From: Acetobacter okinawensis JCM 25146
GTDB taxonomy: Bacteria > Pseudomonadota > Alphaproteobacteria > Acetobacterales > Acetobacteraceae
Length of the DNA stretch: 64,000 nt
Reading direction: 5' to 3'
Assembly (NCBI RefSeq): GCF_000613865.1
Contig: NZ_BAJU01000005.1
Span: 1-64,000, forward strand
A program made the translations under genes and the position numbers. Positions 18,696 to 29,077 of the stretch are shown in pieces. Each line of letters opens with the position of its first letter. Within the stretch, counting starts at the first letter, position 1. The notes under the pieces were generated by a model that was given only the letters and a program-made list of their open reading frames with translations, searched no databases and had not been told where the DNA came from.

Positions 18696-19685
18696 ATGAG
18701 TGTTGTCAATCTTACCGTGAGCGAGGACGAGGCCGGTATCCGCCTCGACCGTTATTTCCGCCGTCATTACCCGCACCTGACCCAGGGCGCGCTGCAAAAA
18801 CTGTGCCGTACGGGCCAGATTCGCGTTGAGGGCAAGCGGGTGGATGCCTCCACCCGGCTGGAGCCGGGGCAGAGCGTGCGCGTTCCCCCCATTCCCATGG
18901 CTGCCAAGCCCGCGCGTGATGTGCCACGCCCGCTGGATGACAAGCTGGTGCGCGAAATCCAGCGCATGGTCGTCTATCAGGACAAGCACCTGATCGTGCT
19001 CAACAAACCCTCCGGCCTTGCCGTGCAGGGTGGTCCGGGCATTACCCGCCATGTGGATATGATGCTCGATGGCCTGCGTGAAAACCCCGAGGACCCGCGT
19101 CCAAGGCTTGTCCACCGGATCGACCGGGACACGTCCGGTCTGCTGCTGTTGGCCAGAACCCCCGGCGTTGCCGCCAAGCTGGCTGCGGCCTTCCGTGGGC
19201 GGGATGTTAAAAAAACATACTGGGCAGTTGTTGTAGGCCGGCCCGACCCCCTTTCGGGCGAGATTGACCAGCCTCTGGCCCGCCTTGGCGCAGGCCCGGG
19301 GGCCATTACGGTAGCTGCCGACCGTAAGGATGAGGACGCACAGTCCGCCCGCACGGTGTACGAGGTGCTGGATTCGGCAGCCCGCAAGTTCTCATGGCTC
19401 GGGCTTTCCCCGCTTACGGGGCGCACGCACCAGTTGCGCGTGCATTGCGAGTCTTTGGGAACCCCCATTCTGGGCGATCCCAAATATGGTGGCGCTACAG
19501 CGCATCCTTCGGGCTTTACCGACCAGTTGCACCTGCATGCGCGTGAGCTGGATATGCCACACCCTGCTGGAGGCAGGCTGGTTGTCAGCGCGGAACTCCC
19601 CCCCCATATGCGCGAGACCTTCCGCGCTCTGGCTTTACACCCGGCACAACGCCTCCCCCTGCGCGCAAGGGCGGCTGAGCGGTAA
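18696..19685 (+). CDS. rluC: RluA-family 23S rRNA pseudouridine synthase (RluC-like)
   Basis: This enzyme isomerises uridine to pseudouridine in 23S rRNA. The protein has 329 residues. An S4 RNA-binding domain occupies residues 1-80 (IRLDRYFRRHYPHLTQGAL, QIRVEGKRV). The catalytic domain follows, with HRIDRDTSGLLLLAR, whose Asp143 is the nucleophile, and the conserved LTGRTHQLRVHC and PILGDPKYGG. The ATG at 18696 begins the S4 homology. RluC (sites 955/2504/2580) is the best match by domain layout, but RluD-type specificity cannot be excluded. Confidence 0.92.
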   Translation: MSVVNLTVSEDEAGIRLDRYFRRHYPHLTQGALQKLCRTGQIRVEGKRVDASTRLEPGQSVRVPPIPMAAKPARDVPRPLDDKLVREIQRMVVYQDKHLIVLNKPSGLAVQGGPGITRHVDMMLDGLRENPEDPRPRLVHRIDRDTSGLLLLARTPGVAAKLAAAFRGRDVKKTYWAVVVGRPDPLSGEIDQPLARLGAGPGAITVAADRKDEDAQSARTVYEVLDSAARKFSWLGLSPLTGRTHQLRVHCESLGTPILGDPKYGGATAHPSGFTDQLHLHARELDMPHPAGGRLVVSAELPPHMRETFRALALHPAQRLPLRARAAER

Positions 19686-19712
19686 CACAACCTGCGCGGG
19701 AGAAAACCGGAC

Positions 19713-21869
19713 ATGCGTCTTAAATGGAAAATCGGCCTGCTCGCGGGTGCTGTGGCTATTGCTGTTGGGGGCGGGACAATTTTTTCCGCAACGCAGGACG
19801 CAACGTGGCTCAAAACCCGGCTGTGTGATGCTGTGGAGCAGGGTACGGGGCGGCACCTGAGCATTGGTGCGCTGCATGTCTGGGTTCTGCCTTTCCCTTG
19901 GGTGGAGGCGCAGGATGTGCGCCTGTCCGGGGTGGATAACGCGGGGCCGGATGCGCTGGTGGTCCGGCAGGTGCGGGCGCGGCTTGCTCTTATGCCGCTG
20001 TTCTCCCACCGTATTGCATTGCGTGATGTGAGCGTGGTTGGCCCACAGCTGACCCTGCGCCGTCTGGCCGATGGGCGGGCAGACTGGCTGCTTACGCCGC
20101 CATCTCCGCCGGAGCAGGTGGGCGCGAGCACTCCCTCCGGCCCGGTGCATATGCACTGGAATGTGGGCGTGACGGACTGAGCATCAGTCAGGCACAGGTG
20201 ACGTGGGACGACGCGCAGACCCACCACTCCGGCACGTTTGCCCTGAACCGTGCAACAATACGCGGGCTGGATGGCACCGCCCCCGATCTGGACATACAGG
20301 GGCAGAAGGGTGGCGCGAGCTTTACCCTTAGCGGGCAGACAGGCCCGCTCTGGCCGCTGGGCGCACAATTGCCCCTGCAACTCCGCCTGAGCTTGAACAA
20401 CGGTGGACACTCCATCGGACTTGCTCATCTGGACGGGGTGATCAACGCCCCCGGGGCCGAGCGGGTGTATGCCCTGCATCTGGGTGGCTCTGTGGGCCAG
20501 ATGCAGGATTTGAACGCTTTTTTCCCGCATGCCAGCCTGCCCGATGGGCAGAACCTTTCGGTTGATCTGAGTGTGGGTGGCAGTGGGGATGCACCGCAAC
20601 TGCAAAGCCTGCATCTGCGCGCGGGTCGGGTGGATGTGGGGCGTTGGCTCCCACAGGCTGCTCTGGCGCGCGTGGTCGTGGACGCACCAACCCCACAGAC
20701 CCGCTGAGCGTACATGTGGAGGGGCAACTGGGTGACCAGCCCATTGGCATAAACGGAACAGCAGGCACTCTGGCGCAGCTTGTGCCCATGCAGCCACAGG
20801 CCGAAGCTCCGGTAGATCTGGCGTTAACGCAGGGTGGCTCGTCTATGCAGGTCAAGGGGGTGCTGAGCACGACCCACTCCGCGCTGGATGTGCAGGGGCG
20901 GCTGGAGCACCTGAGTTTTGGCCAGCAGTGGCCAGACGCCACAGGGCTTGCCGTGACCGGTCACTTAGAAAGCGGAAAAACGCAGTTTCTTTACAAAAAC
21001 CATGGGTTGGCCGATGTGCTGAACGCCCTCGCCTGACGGGGGATGTGCAGGTGCAGGCCATGAACTGGCAGGGCGTTGCGTGGTCGCAGGTGCAGACCCA
21101 TGTGGTGCTCGGCAATGGCCGTCTGGCGCTGGACCCGATCCATGCCGTAGGGAACGGCCAGCAGCAGGTGGCCCGCCTTGTGTATGATATTTCTGGCCCG
21201 CAGCCTGTGGTGGAGGCATCTGCCCGCTCCATATTCCTGCCGCTGGCTGTGGTGCAGGCGTGGATGCATGTGGCACCCGACATGCACGGCACAGTGCAGC
21301 TTGTGGGAGCGGTTTCGGCTCAGGGCGAAAATGCGCAACAGCGCAGTAACACTCTGGCAGGCCACCTTGGCGCATCTGTGGTGGATGGCAGCGTGGGCAG
21401 CACATTACTGCGCCGGATGCTGGGGCCACAGGTGCCCGTCAAGGGGCAGATGCCCATCCGCTGCTTTGGTCTGCATACCCAGTTTGCCAATGGTGTTGCC
21501 CATATTGACCAACTGGGGCTGGAGAGTGATTTTCTGCACCTGCGGGGGCAGGGTACGGTGACGCTGGCCACGCATGAACTGAACATGCAACTGGCCCCAC
21601 AGGTGTTGCTGGGTGGGGCGTCTGCATCGTCCTCCCTGCATGTTACCGGGGCATGGAATAACCCGCAGGTCAGTATGGCAGCGGCAGGAGACGGGCGCTT
21701 CGGCATTACCATCGGCGGTGGTGGCGGGGATGATGCCACGTCCTGCACAGCACTTCTTGCGGCTGCGCGGGAAGGGGCGGATGGCCCGGCCCCGACCACG
21801 GTAGCCAAAAAAGCCAGCAGGGAGGAAAAAATCATGAATATGCTGCACGGTCTGGGGCTGTTCCGGTGA
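19713..21869 (+). CDS. AsmA-family inner-membrane/periplasmic protein (three frameshifts)
   Basis: AsmA-like proteins are anchored in the inner membrane and span the periplasm, with a proposed role in phospholipid or outer-membrane homeostasis. The product has about 719 residues once corrected. It starts with one transmembrane helix (residues 6-26), then the AsmA N-domain (HLSIGALHVWVLPFPWVEAQ, DVSVVGPQLTLRRLADGRADW), and ends with the AsmA C-domain (GSVGSTLLRRMLG and following). Frames change near 20176 (GG run), 20698 (CCCC run) and 21028 (CCC run). Each needs one added base, and homology is continuous across all three. The last codons overlap the ATP12 gene. Confidence 0.8.
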
Positions 21870-22611
21870 GCGGGGGCACGACCGGCATGCCTGCCCGTGC
21901 GCCAGCGGGGCGCAAACGATTCTGGAAGCAGGCCCAGCTTGTTCCGCAGGACGGGGCTTTTGCTGTGGAGTTGGATGGGCGTTGCGTACGCCTGCCCGGC
22001 AAAACGGCCCTGTGTGTTCCTTCCCGCGCGCTGGCGGAGGCTCTTGTGGCCGAATGGCAGGCCGCCGGGCAGGGAGCGGAAGGATATTTCACCCCAGAGG
22101 ACCTGCCTTTGACCGGTATTGCAGGGTCCATGCTCGAGCGTATTCCGCAGGCGCGGGATGGTGTGCTGGAGAGCCTGCTGCTTACGCCAATAGCGATCTG
22201 GTCTGCTACCGTGATGGTGCGCAGGGCAAACTGGCAGCCCAACAGGCAGCATTGTGGGACCCGTGGCTGGCATGGCTTGGCAAAACCTATGGTGTTGCCT
22301 TCCACACAACACATGGGGTTATGCCCATCCGCCAGTCCGGGCAGGATCTGCAGGCGCTTGGCGCGGTTATGCAGGGCATGACAGATGCCCAACTGGCTGT
22401 GTTGGGGGTGGCAGTGCCTGCGCTGGGCAGTCTGGTACTGGGGCTGGCCTTGATGGGTGGTGCTGCGGTGGAAGAACTGGTTGCCAGTGCCACGGTGGAT
22501 GAGCGCCACCAGATGGCCGTATGGGGGCAGGATACCGAGGTCACGGACCGCATTGCCAGTATGCAGATGGAGTTGGAAACAGCGGCACGGTTTAATGCGT
22601 TAACACGTTAA
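21866..22611 (+). CDS. ATP12-family F1-ATPase assembly chaperone (frameshifted)
   Basis: ATP12 proteins bind the F1 alpha subunit during ATP synthase assembly. They occur in mitochondria and alphaproteobacteria. The product has 248 residues once corrected. Family hallmarks are GRKRFWKQAQLVPQDGAFAV at the N-terminus, VELDGRCVRLPGKTAL, and, after the break, ANSDLVCYRDGA and WDPWLAWLGKTYGV. The frame breaks near 22185 (GG reduced to G; LLAYANSDL expected). The start used is the GTG at 21866, which overlaps the AsmA-like stop; the ATG at 21887 is an alternative. Confidence 0.85.
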
Positions 22612-22738
22612 GGCGTGAGCACTGGCCCACCAATGCCCATGTGCTGGGGGTGGGTCGTGTTGCGCGCACTTGGCGCATTGCGGTTTTTCTGGTCACATCA
22701 GGGAACGGCATCTGTTTTTGCAGGAGAGTAATCAGGTC

Positions 22739-23257
22739 ATGAAGATCAGCAATGGTGTACTGGCCGCGGCACTGGTCGCGGGGCTTTCTCTCTCTGGTCT
22801 GTCGGCTCATGCGGCAGGGCCGGGGGGTATGGGGGGCGGCATGGGTGTCGGCTCCACTTTTGGTGGTCCGGGTGGCAACGCGCTGGACGGGCTGGATTTG
22901 ACCCGCAAGCAGCGTAACCAGATCGCGACCATCCTCAAGGAAGCGCACGATCAGGATCAGGCGCAGGACACGCAGGAGCAGTTTGAAAACCTGCATGCCC
23001 AGATAGAGGACCTGCTGAGCGCGCCCGGCCCGCTGGATCAGGACAAAATTGCGCAGGTGCAGCAGCAGATGGCCGCCCTGCGGGCTGAGCGTGAGGCACG
23101 GCACCTCCAGACGGCAAGCCGGATTCATGATGTGCTGACCCCGGACCAGCTTGCCCAGATGCGCGACCGGCAGAAGCGCATCCATGCGCTGCTTGGGGAG
23201 CTGAATGCGTTGCAGCACCCCGCCCAGCAGATTTCTTCCGATACGCAGAAAAAGTAA
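22739..23257 (+). CDS. LTXXQ-motif periplasmic protein (Spy/CpxP-like)
   Basis: The 172-residue precursor has a Sec signal peptide (cleavage after LSAHA) and then a Gly/Met-rich spacer. A long helical domain follows with two LTXXQ-type elements: LDLTRKQRNQIATIL and VLTPDQLAQMRDRQKRIH. This layout is that of Spy and CpxP, periplasmic chaperones induced by envelope stress. The start is the ATG at 22739, preceded by AGGAGAG. Glu and Gln content is high and coiled-coil character is likely. It lies 127 bases after ATP12 and upstream of ffh. Function in this organism is inferred only from the fold. Confidence 0.68.
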   Translation: MKISNGVLAAALVAGLSLSGLSAHAAGPGGMGGGMGVGSTFGGPGGNALDGLDLTRKQRNQIATILKEAHDQDQAQDTQEQFENLHAQIEDLLSAPGPLDQDKIAQVQQQMAALRAEREARHLQTASRIHDVLTPDQLAQMRDRQKRIHALLGELNALQHPAQQISSDTQKK

Positions 23258-23373
23258 AAACCAGAAGTTCCTTGACTCAGGGCGCGGTTGTGCCGTAAGC
23301 CCTGCAACAAATCAGGCCCGCCACTCCGCGAGTGTTCGCGCAGTGGCGCGTCTTGTTATGGGGTGTGTTGCTC

Positions 23374-24773
23374 TTGTTCGAAGCTCTATCAGGCAAGCTT
23401 TCCGGGGTTTTTGATGGTCTCGCCAAACGTGGCGCGCTGTCTGAAGCCGATGTGATGGAGCCATGCGCGAAGTCCGTCTGGCCATGCTGGATGCGGACGT
23501 CGCGCTGCCTGTTGTCAAGGATTTCGTTAACAAGGTTAAAGAGCGCGCAGTCGGCCATGAGGTGCTCGAAAGCATTTCCCCCGGTCAGGCAGTCGCCAAG
23601 ATTGTTAACGATGCCCTGATCGATGCGCTCGGTGGTGCGGGTGTTGCCCCGCTTAACCTGAGCGCCATTCCGCCCGTGCCTGTGCTTATGGTCGGGCTTC
23701 AGGGTTCTGGTAAGACTACAACTTCGGGCAAGCTGGCCCTGCGCCTTTCTACGCGTGAGCGTAAAAAAGTGCTTCTGGCCTCGCTCGATACCCAGCGCCC
23801 CGCCGCCCAGTTGCAGCTTGCCCAGCTTGCGCAGCAGGCGGGTGTTACTTCCCTGTCCATTATCGCAGGGCAGGCGCCGGTGGAAATCGCCCTGCGCGCG
23901 CTCGATGTCGGGCGTAAGGAAGGGTATGACGTCGTTATCCTTGATACGGCGGGTCGTCTGTCCATTGACGAAGCGTTGATGGAGGAAGTCCGCCAGATCA
24001 GGGATGTAACACACCCGGCAGAAACACTGCTGGTTGTGGACGCCATGACCGGGCAGGACGCGGTGAACACCGCCAAAGCGTTTAACGAGGCCGTGGGCGT
24101 GACCGGTGTTGTCATGACCCGTATGGACGGTGATGCGCGCGGCGGCGCGGCCCTGTCCATGAAGGCTATTACCGGCGCGCCCATCAAGCTGACCGGTTCG
24201 GGCGAAAAGCTGGACGCGCTGGATGAATTCCATCCCGAGCGTGTGGCTGGCCGTATTCTGGGTCTGGGCGATATTGCCGGTCTTGTGGAAAAAGCGGCCG
24301 ATACGCTGGACCACGAGGAAGGCGAGCGTCTGGCCCAGCGCATGATGGCTGGCAAGTTTGATCTGGATGACTACGCATCCCAGATCCGCCAGATCAACAA
24401 GCTTGGTTCCATTTCCGGTATTCTGGGAATGTTGCCGGGTATGGGTAAGGTCAAGGAAGCGCTGGGGGACAAGGACCTTGATACGTCCGTCCTCAAGACG
24501 CATCTGGCCATTATCGGTTCCATGACCCGTGGTGAGCGCCGCGCGCCGGGGATCATCAAGGCATCGCGCAAAAAGCGTATTGCCGCAGGGTCGGGGACAA
24601 CAGTTCAGGACGTCAACAAGCTGCTCAAGCAGTTCGACATGATGTCCACCATGATGAAGCGTTTTAACAAACTGGGCGTGAAAGGTCTCATGCGCCAGGG
24701 AATGTCTGCGCTCATGCCTAAGGGAATGGGTGGAGGTCCTCCGGGTGGTCCCGGCGGTTCTCCCTTCCGCTGA
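23374..24773 (+). CDS. ffh: Signal recognition particle protein Ffh (frameshifted near the 5' end)
   Basis: Ffh binds signal sequences and 4.5S RNA and delivers ribosomes to FtsY. The product has 466 residues once corrected. The N domain begins [19 protein letters not shown]. The G domain has [32 protein letters not shown] and [14 protein letters not shown]. The Met-rich M domain ends in a Gly/Pro tail. The frame breaks near 23461, between VME and MREVRL; one extra G restores it. The start appears to be a TTG at 23374 because homology begins there and no in-frame ATG fits. It heads the ffh-rpsP-rimM-trmD-rplS block. Confidence 0.95.
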
Positions 24774-24831
24774 TGCGGCCTGTTTCTGCCTAAGTTTTCC
24801 GGGTTTTGTTTTTCGGTCTGGAGTATTCCGA

Positions 24832-25182
24832 ATGAGTGTTAAAATTCGTCTTGCCCGCGCTGGTGCCAAGAAGCGTCCTTACTACCACATTGTTGTGGCC
24901 GACAGCCACAGCCCGCGCGATGGCCGCTTTATTGAAAAAGTGGGTGCATACAACCCGATGCTGCCGTCTGACCATGCTGAACGCGTGCGTCTGGTCAGCG
25001 AGCGGATCACGCACTGGCTCTCCCAGGGTGCGCAGCCGACCGATCGTGTCGCACGCTTCCTTGGTAACGCTGGCCTGATCGCCAAGCCGAGCTACAACGA
25101 GCAGCCCAAGCAGTCTGCTCCGAAGAAGAAGGCACAGGAACGTGCAGCCGCTGCCGCTAAAGCAGCAGAAGCCGCAGCCTGA
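24832..25182 (+). CDS. rpsP: 30S ribosomal protein S16
   Basis: S16 is a primary assembly protein of the 30S subunit. The protein has 116 residues. The core (residues 1-80) has the family start [40 protein letters not shown] and [20 protein letters not shown]-terminal extension rich in Lys and Ala follows, common in alphaproteobacteria. A GGAG ribosome site lies about 10 bases before the ATG at 24832. It is followed by rimM, whose product processes pre-16S rRNA. Confidence 0.98.
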   Translation: MSVKIRLARAGAKKRPYYHIVVADSHSPRDGRFIEKVGAYNPMLPSDHAERVRLVSERITHWLSQGAQPTDRVARFLGNAGLIAKPSYNEQPKQSAPKKKAQERAAAAAKAAEAAA

Positions 25183-25199
25183 GCTGAACCGAATCAGCC

Positions 25200-25739
25200 A
25201 TGCAGCCTGACCTGATCCTGATTGGTGTTGTGGGTAAACCGCATGGAGTGCGCGGCCTTGTGCGCGTGCATTCCTACGCGGCAGACGCTGCGGCGCTGGA
25301 GGATTATGCGGTTCTGCAGGATACGCAGGGTCGTACATGGTCGCTGCGCTGGTGCGGCGCGGATGGCGTTGCCGAGATAAAAGACGCGGATGGTAAGCCG
25401 CTGGCGGACCGGACTGCGGCGCAGGCGTTGGTGAATACCCGCCTGTATGTGCCGCGCTCCAGCCTGCCTGAGCCAGAGGAAGAGGAATTCTACCACGCCG
25501 ATCTGATCGGTATGGAAGCGTTCGAAAAAGGTCTTTCTCTGGGGCGTGTCATCATGGTGCATGATTACGGTGCCGGTGCCAGCCTTGAACTGAGCGATGG
25601 TTCCCTTATCCCCTTCACCAAGGCCTGCGTGCCGGAAGTGCGGCTGGATGAGCGGAGCGTTGTGATTGTTCGTCCCGAGGAAATTGCGGGGGAAGAAGGG
25701 CGTGGCGTTGGCAAGCGGCAGACGGGGGTGCCAGCATGA
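25200..25739 (+). CDS. rimM: Ribosome maturation factor RimM
   Basis: RimM binds S19 and helps 30S head maturation. The 179-residue protein starts with the RimM barrel ([20 protein letters not shown]) and ends with the PRC-barrel domain ([47 protein letters not shown]). The length is typical. It starts 17 bases after rpsP and overlaps trmD by 4 bases (ATGA), a sign of translational coupling. Confidence 0.97.
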   Translation: MQPDLILIGVVGKPHGVRGLVRVHSYAADAAALEDYAVLQDTQGRTWSLRWCGADGVAEIKDADGKPLADRTAAQALVNTRLYVPRSSLPEPEEEEFYHADLIGMEAFEKGLSLGRVIMVHDYGAGASLELSDGSLIPFTKACVPEVRLDERSVVIVRPEEIAGEEGRGVGKRQTGVPA

Positions 25740-26485
25740 GCTGGCAGGCCACCGTTGTCACACTCTTCCCGGACATGTTTCCGGGGCCTTTGGGGCAGTC
25801 CCTTGCAGGGCGTGCGCTGGAGAACGGGGTGTGGTCATGCCGTACCGAAGACCTGCGTGAGCATGGTCTGGGCCGCCATCGCGCTGTGGATGATACGCCG
25901 TTTGGTGGTGGTGCAGGTATGGTAATCCGCCCGGATGTGGCGGATGCTGCTCTTGCGGCAACACAGGCCGGTGCCAACATTCCGCGTGTATATCTTACGC
26001 CACGGGGGCGCCCATTAGCGCAGGCCGACGTGCGGCGTTATGCGGCAGGGCCGGGTGTCATGCTGCTGTGCGGTCGGTTTGAAGGAGTGGACGAGCGCTT
26101 TTTGCAGGCGCGGGGTGTCGAGCAGGTTTCCATCGGGGATTATATCCTCTCGGGTGGGGAAACTGCGGCTCTGGTTCTGCTGGATGCGTGTGTGCGTCTG
26201 CTCCCCGGTGTAATGGGGAGTGAACAGAGCGGCGTTGAGGAAAGTTTTTCCGACGGGCTGCTTGAGTACCCACATTATACCCGTCCGGCCGTATGGGATG
26301 GGCATGAGGTGCCGGAAGTTCTGCTTTCGGGCAACCATGCCGCCATAGCACGGTGGCGGCAGGCGCAGGCTGAAGAGACAACGCGGGAAAGAAGGCCGGA
26401 TCTGTGGTCTGCCTGGCTGGCTCGCAAGAATGGAAACAGGACTGAAGCTGTGGGCGGGGCCACACAGGCAGACCTAGGGGTTTGA
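25736..26485 (+). CDS. trmD: tRNA (guanine37-N1)-methyltransferase TrmD
   Basis: TrmD makes m1G37 in tRNAs that read CNN codons, preventing +1 frameshifts. The 249-residue protein shows the deep-knot signature in order: [68 protein letters not shown] and [15 protein letters not shown], with the [20 protein letters not shown] region near residue 190. All catalytic positions seem intact. It lies between rimM and rplS. Confidence 0.98.
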   Translation: MSWQATVVTLFPDMFPGPLGQSLAGRALENGVWSCRTEDLREHGLGRHRAVDDTPFGGGAGMVIRPDVADAALAATQAGANIPRVYLTPRGRPLAQADVRRYAAGPGVMLLCGRFEGVDERFLQARGVEQVSIGDYILSGGETAALVLLDACVRLLPGVMGSEQSGVEESFSDGLLEYPHYTRPAVWDGHEVPEVLLSGNHAAIARWRQAQAEETTRERRPDLWSAWLARKNGNRTEAVGGATQADLGV

Positions 26486-26498
26486 GAAGGATACCGAT

Positions 26499-26885
26499 AT
26501 GAACATTATCCAGCAGTACGAAGCTGCAGAAATTGAACGTCTGACAGCCGCACGCGCAGTGCCCGTTTTTGATGCAGGTGACACCGTGCGTGTTTCCGTG
26601 CAGGTCAAGGAAGGCGAGCGCGTTCGTCTTCAGGCATTCGAAGGCGTTGTGATCGCCCGCTCCAACAAGGGCCTGAACAGCAACTTTACGGTGCGCAAGA
26701 TTTCCAACGGCGAAGGTGTGGAACGCGTGTTCCCGCTGTATGCCCCGACCGTGGCCGAAATCAAGGTTGTGCGTCGTGGTAAAGTGCGTCGCGCAAAGCT
26801 GTACTACCTGCGTGGCCGTAGCGGTAAGTCTGCCCGTATTGCAGAACGTCCGCGTGACGTTGTTGCTCCGGCAGCAGCAGGCTAA
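26499..26885 (+). CDS. rplS: 50S ribosomal protein L19
   Basis: L19 sits at the 30S-50S interface. The 128-residue protein has the family motifs [60 protein letters not shown] and [18 protein letters not shown]. The start ATG is preceded by GAGAAGGATA. It is the last gene of the translation block, and two hairpins follow it. Confidence 0.98.
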   Translation: MNIIQQYEAAEIERLTAARAVPVFDAGDTVRVSVQVKEGERVRLQAFEGVVIARSNKGLNSNFTVRKISNGEGVERVFPLYAPTVAEIKVVRRGKVRRAKLYYLRGRSGKSARIAERPRDVVAPAAAG

Positions 26886-26901
26886 AAGCCACAAGGCTTT
26901 T
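26884..26901 (+). terminator. Short hairpin right after rplS
   Basis: A perfect 7-bp stem (AAAAGCC/GGCTTTT) with a 4-base loop (ACAA) begins within the rplS stop codon and ends in four T. It is a plausible intrinsic terminator, although the T tract is short. Confidence 0.45.
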
Positions 26902-26930
26902 GGGCACGATGCCAGACATGGCTTGTGTGA

Positions 26931-26962
26931 ACCCGACTGGTCTGTGGCCAGTCGGGTCTTTG
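26931..26962 (+). terminator. Second hairpin after rplS
   Basis: A perfect 10-bp stem (ACCCGACTGG/CCAGTCGGGT) with a 7-base loop is followed by CTTTG. Together with the hairpin 30 bases earlier it separates the translation operon from leuC. Confidence 0.5.
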
Positions 26963-27031
26963 TGATAAACAGGGTGTGTGCAGCAGCTATTCCGTGCTGT
27001 TGACACAGATATAAAGGTAAGGAGGATGCGC

Positions 27032-28433
27032 ATGGCTGCGCGTACGTTGTTCGACAAGATCTGGGACGATCATGTCGTGGAAACCCTTCCGGACGGCACC
27101 TCCATTCTTTATATCGACCGGCACCTTGTCCATGAGGTCACCAGCCCACAGGCGTTTGAGGGGCTGCGTCTGGCCGGGCGCAAACTGCGTCATCCGGAGC
27201 GGACCGTGGCCGTTGTGGACCATAACGTGCCCACATCCGACCGGAGCCAGCCGATTGAGGAAGCGGAAAGCCGCAACCAGATCGAAACGCTCGAACGCAA
27301 TGTGAAGGAATTTGGTGTTCCTTATTTTCCGCTCCTGTCTTCCAATCAGGGCATTGTGCATGTGGTTGGGCCGGAGCAGGGTATTTCCCTGCCGGGGATG
27401 ACCATTGTGTGCGGTGACTCGCATACCTCCACGCATGGCGCACTTGGTCTTTGGCATTTGGCATCGGCACGTCCGAGGTCGAGCATGTCATGGCAACGCA
27501 GACCATTCTGCAACGCCCGGCCAAGAACATGCGTGTAAACGTGGAAGGCACGCCCGGAGCAGGCGTTTCGGCCAAGGACATCATGCTGGCCATTATCGGC
27601 CACATTGGCACGGCTGGTGGCACGGGCCACGTTATAGAATTTGCCGGTTCGGCCATTCGTGGGCTGGACATGGCAGGCCGCATGACCATCTGCAACATGG
27701 CGATCGAGGCCGGAGCTCGCGCAGGTCTGGTGGCCCCGGATGAGACCACGTTTGAATACGTGCGCAACCGCCCCTTCGCCCCCAAGGGCGAGGCCTTTGA
27801 TCAGGCTGTGGCGTACTGGAAGACCCTTGCATCTGACGAGGGCGCGCATTTTGACCGTGAAGTGACCTTGCGGGCAGAAGACATTGGCCCAACCCTGACA
27901 TGGGGCACCAGCCCCGAGACGGTTCTGGCCATTACCGATACTGTGCCCGACCCTGCGCAGGAAACGGACGAGGCTGTAAAAGCCCAGATGCAGCGCATGC
28001 TTGACTACATGGGGCTCAAGGCCGGGCAGAAAATTGCTGGCACGCCTGTGGATGTAGTGTTTATCGGTTCCTGCACCAACAGCCGGATAGAAGACCTGCG
28101 CATGGCGGCCCAGATTGCCGCAGGGCGCAAGGTTGCTCCGGGTGTGCGCGCCATGATCGTTCCCGGTTCGGGCAACGTCAAACGTCAGGCCGAGGAAGAA
28201 GGACTGGACCGTATTTTTCTGGATGCGGGGTTTGAATGGCGGGAGGCCGGGTGCTCCATGTGCCTTGGCATGAACCTGACCGCCTGACCCCCGGCCAGCG
28301 TTGCGCATCCACCTCCAACCGTAATTTTGAAGGGCGGCAGGGGCCGGGTGGGCGCACGCATCTGCTCTCCCCCGCCATGGCTGCGGCTGCCGCAGTCACG
28401 GGTTGCCTGACCGATGTGAGGGAACTGGCATAA
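27032..28433 (+). CDS. leuC: 3-isopropylmalate dehydratase large subunit LeuC (two frameshifts)
   Basis: LeuC is the [4Fe-4S] subunit of isopropylmalate isomerase in leucine synthesis. Corrected length is 467 residues, exactly normal. It shows [48 protein letters not shown], the cluster motif [13 protein letters not shown], and [13 protein letters not shown]. Frames change near 27448 (after THGALG) and 28275 (in LGMN/PDRL). Each needs one base. A perfect AAGGAGG lies 6 bases before the ATG at 27032, which favours this start over the ATG at 27026. Its stop overlaps the leuD start. Confidence 0.95.
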
Positions 28434-29054
28434 TGGAAAAGTTTGTCACGCTGTCTGCTGTTGCTGCGGCTCTGCCGGAAGCCAATATTGATACGGACAA
28501 GATCATTCCGGCCCGGTTTTAAAACCACCCAGCGCACGGGTCTTGGCAAGCATGCGTTTGACGCCATGCGCTACCTGCCCGATGGCACGGAAAACCCGGA
28601 CTTTGTGCTCAACCAGCAGCCTTGGCGCAAAGCCGAGATTCTGGTCACGTACGACAACCTGGGTTGCGGCTCCTCGCGCGAGCATGCGCCATGGGCGTTG
28701 CTGGATTTTGGTATCCGCTGCGTGATTGCGCCGTCTTTTGCCGATATTTTCTTTAACAACTGCTTCAAGAACGGCATCCTGCCCATTCGTCTCCCGCGGG
28801 AGATCTGCGATGAGCTGATGGGCGATGCCCAGATGGGCAGCAATGCGCGTCTTACGGTGGACCTGCCGCGTCAGGTGGTTATTCGCCCGGATGGGGAGGA
28901 AGTCCCGTTTGAGATTGACGCCTTCCGCAAGCACCTGCTGCTCGAAGGGCTGGATGATATTGGCCAGACCCTGAACCATGAAGCCAGTATTGCGACGTTT
29001 GAAAAACGGCTCGATCAGGACAAGTCCTGGCTGCCGACCATTCATTTTGACTGA
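28433..29054 (+). CDS. leuD: 3-isopropylmalate dehydratase small subunit LeuD (frameshifted)
   Basis: LeuD is the swivelling small subunit that pairs with LeuC. It starts [20 protein letters not shown], reads IIPARF, then stops at a TAA at about 28519. Downstream, in another frame, the family sequence continues: [39 protein letters not shown] and [11 protein letters not shown]. The expected RFLKTT would need T5 and A5 where the read shows T4 and A4, so two single-base losses explain the two-step frame change. The corrected 207 residues match normal LeuD. Translation is coupled to leuC by a TAATG overlap. Confidence 0.94.
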
Positions 29055-29077
29055 ACAGACCCATACGGAGCACCGCT

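Noticed and set aside
27000-27005. TTGACA as the -35 box of a leuC promoter
   Set aside because: A 17-base spacer would put the -10 box on top of the ribosome site and start codon, so it cannot drive this start.
23374-28519. Programmed frameshifting in ffh, leuC or leuD
   Set aside because: There is no slippery heptamer with a downstream pseudoknot, and the breaks are scattered through unrelated genes. Indel errors explain them more simply.
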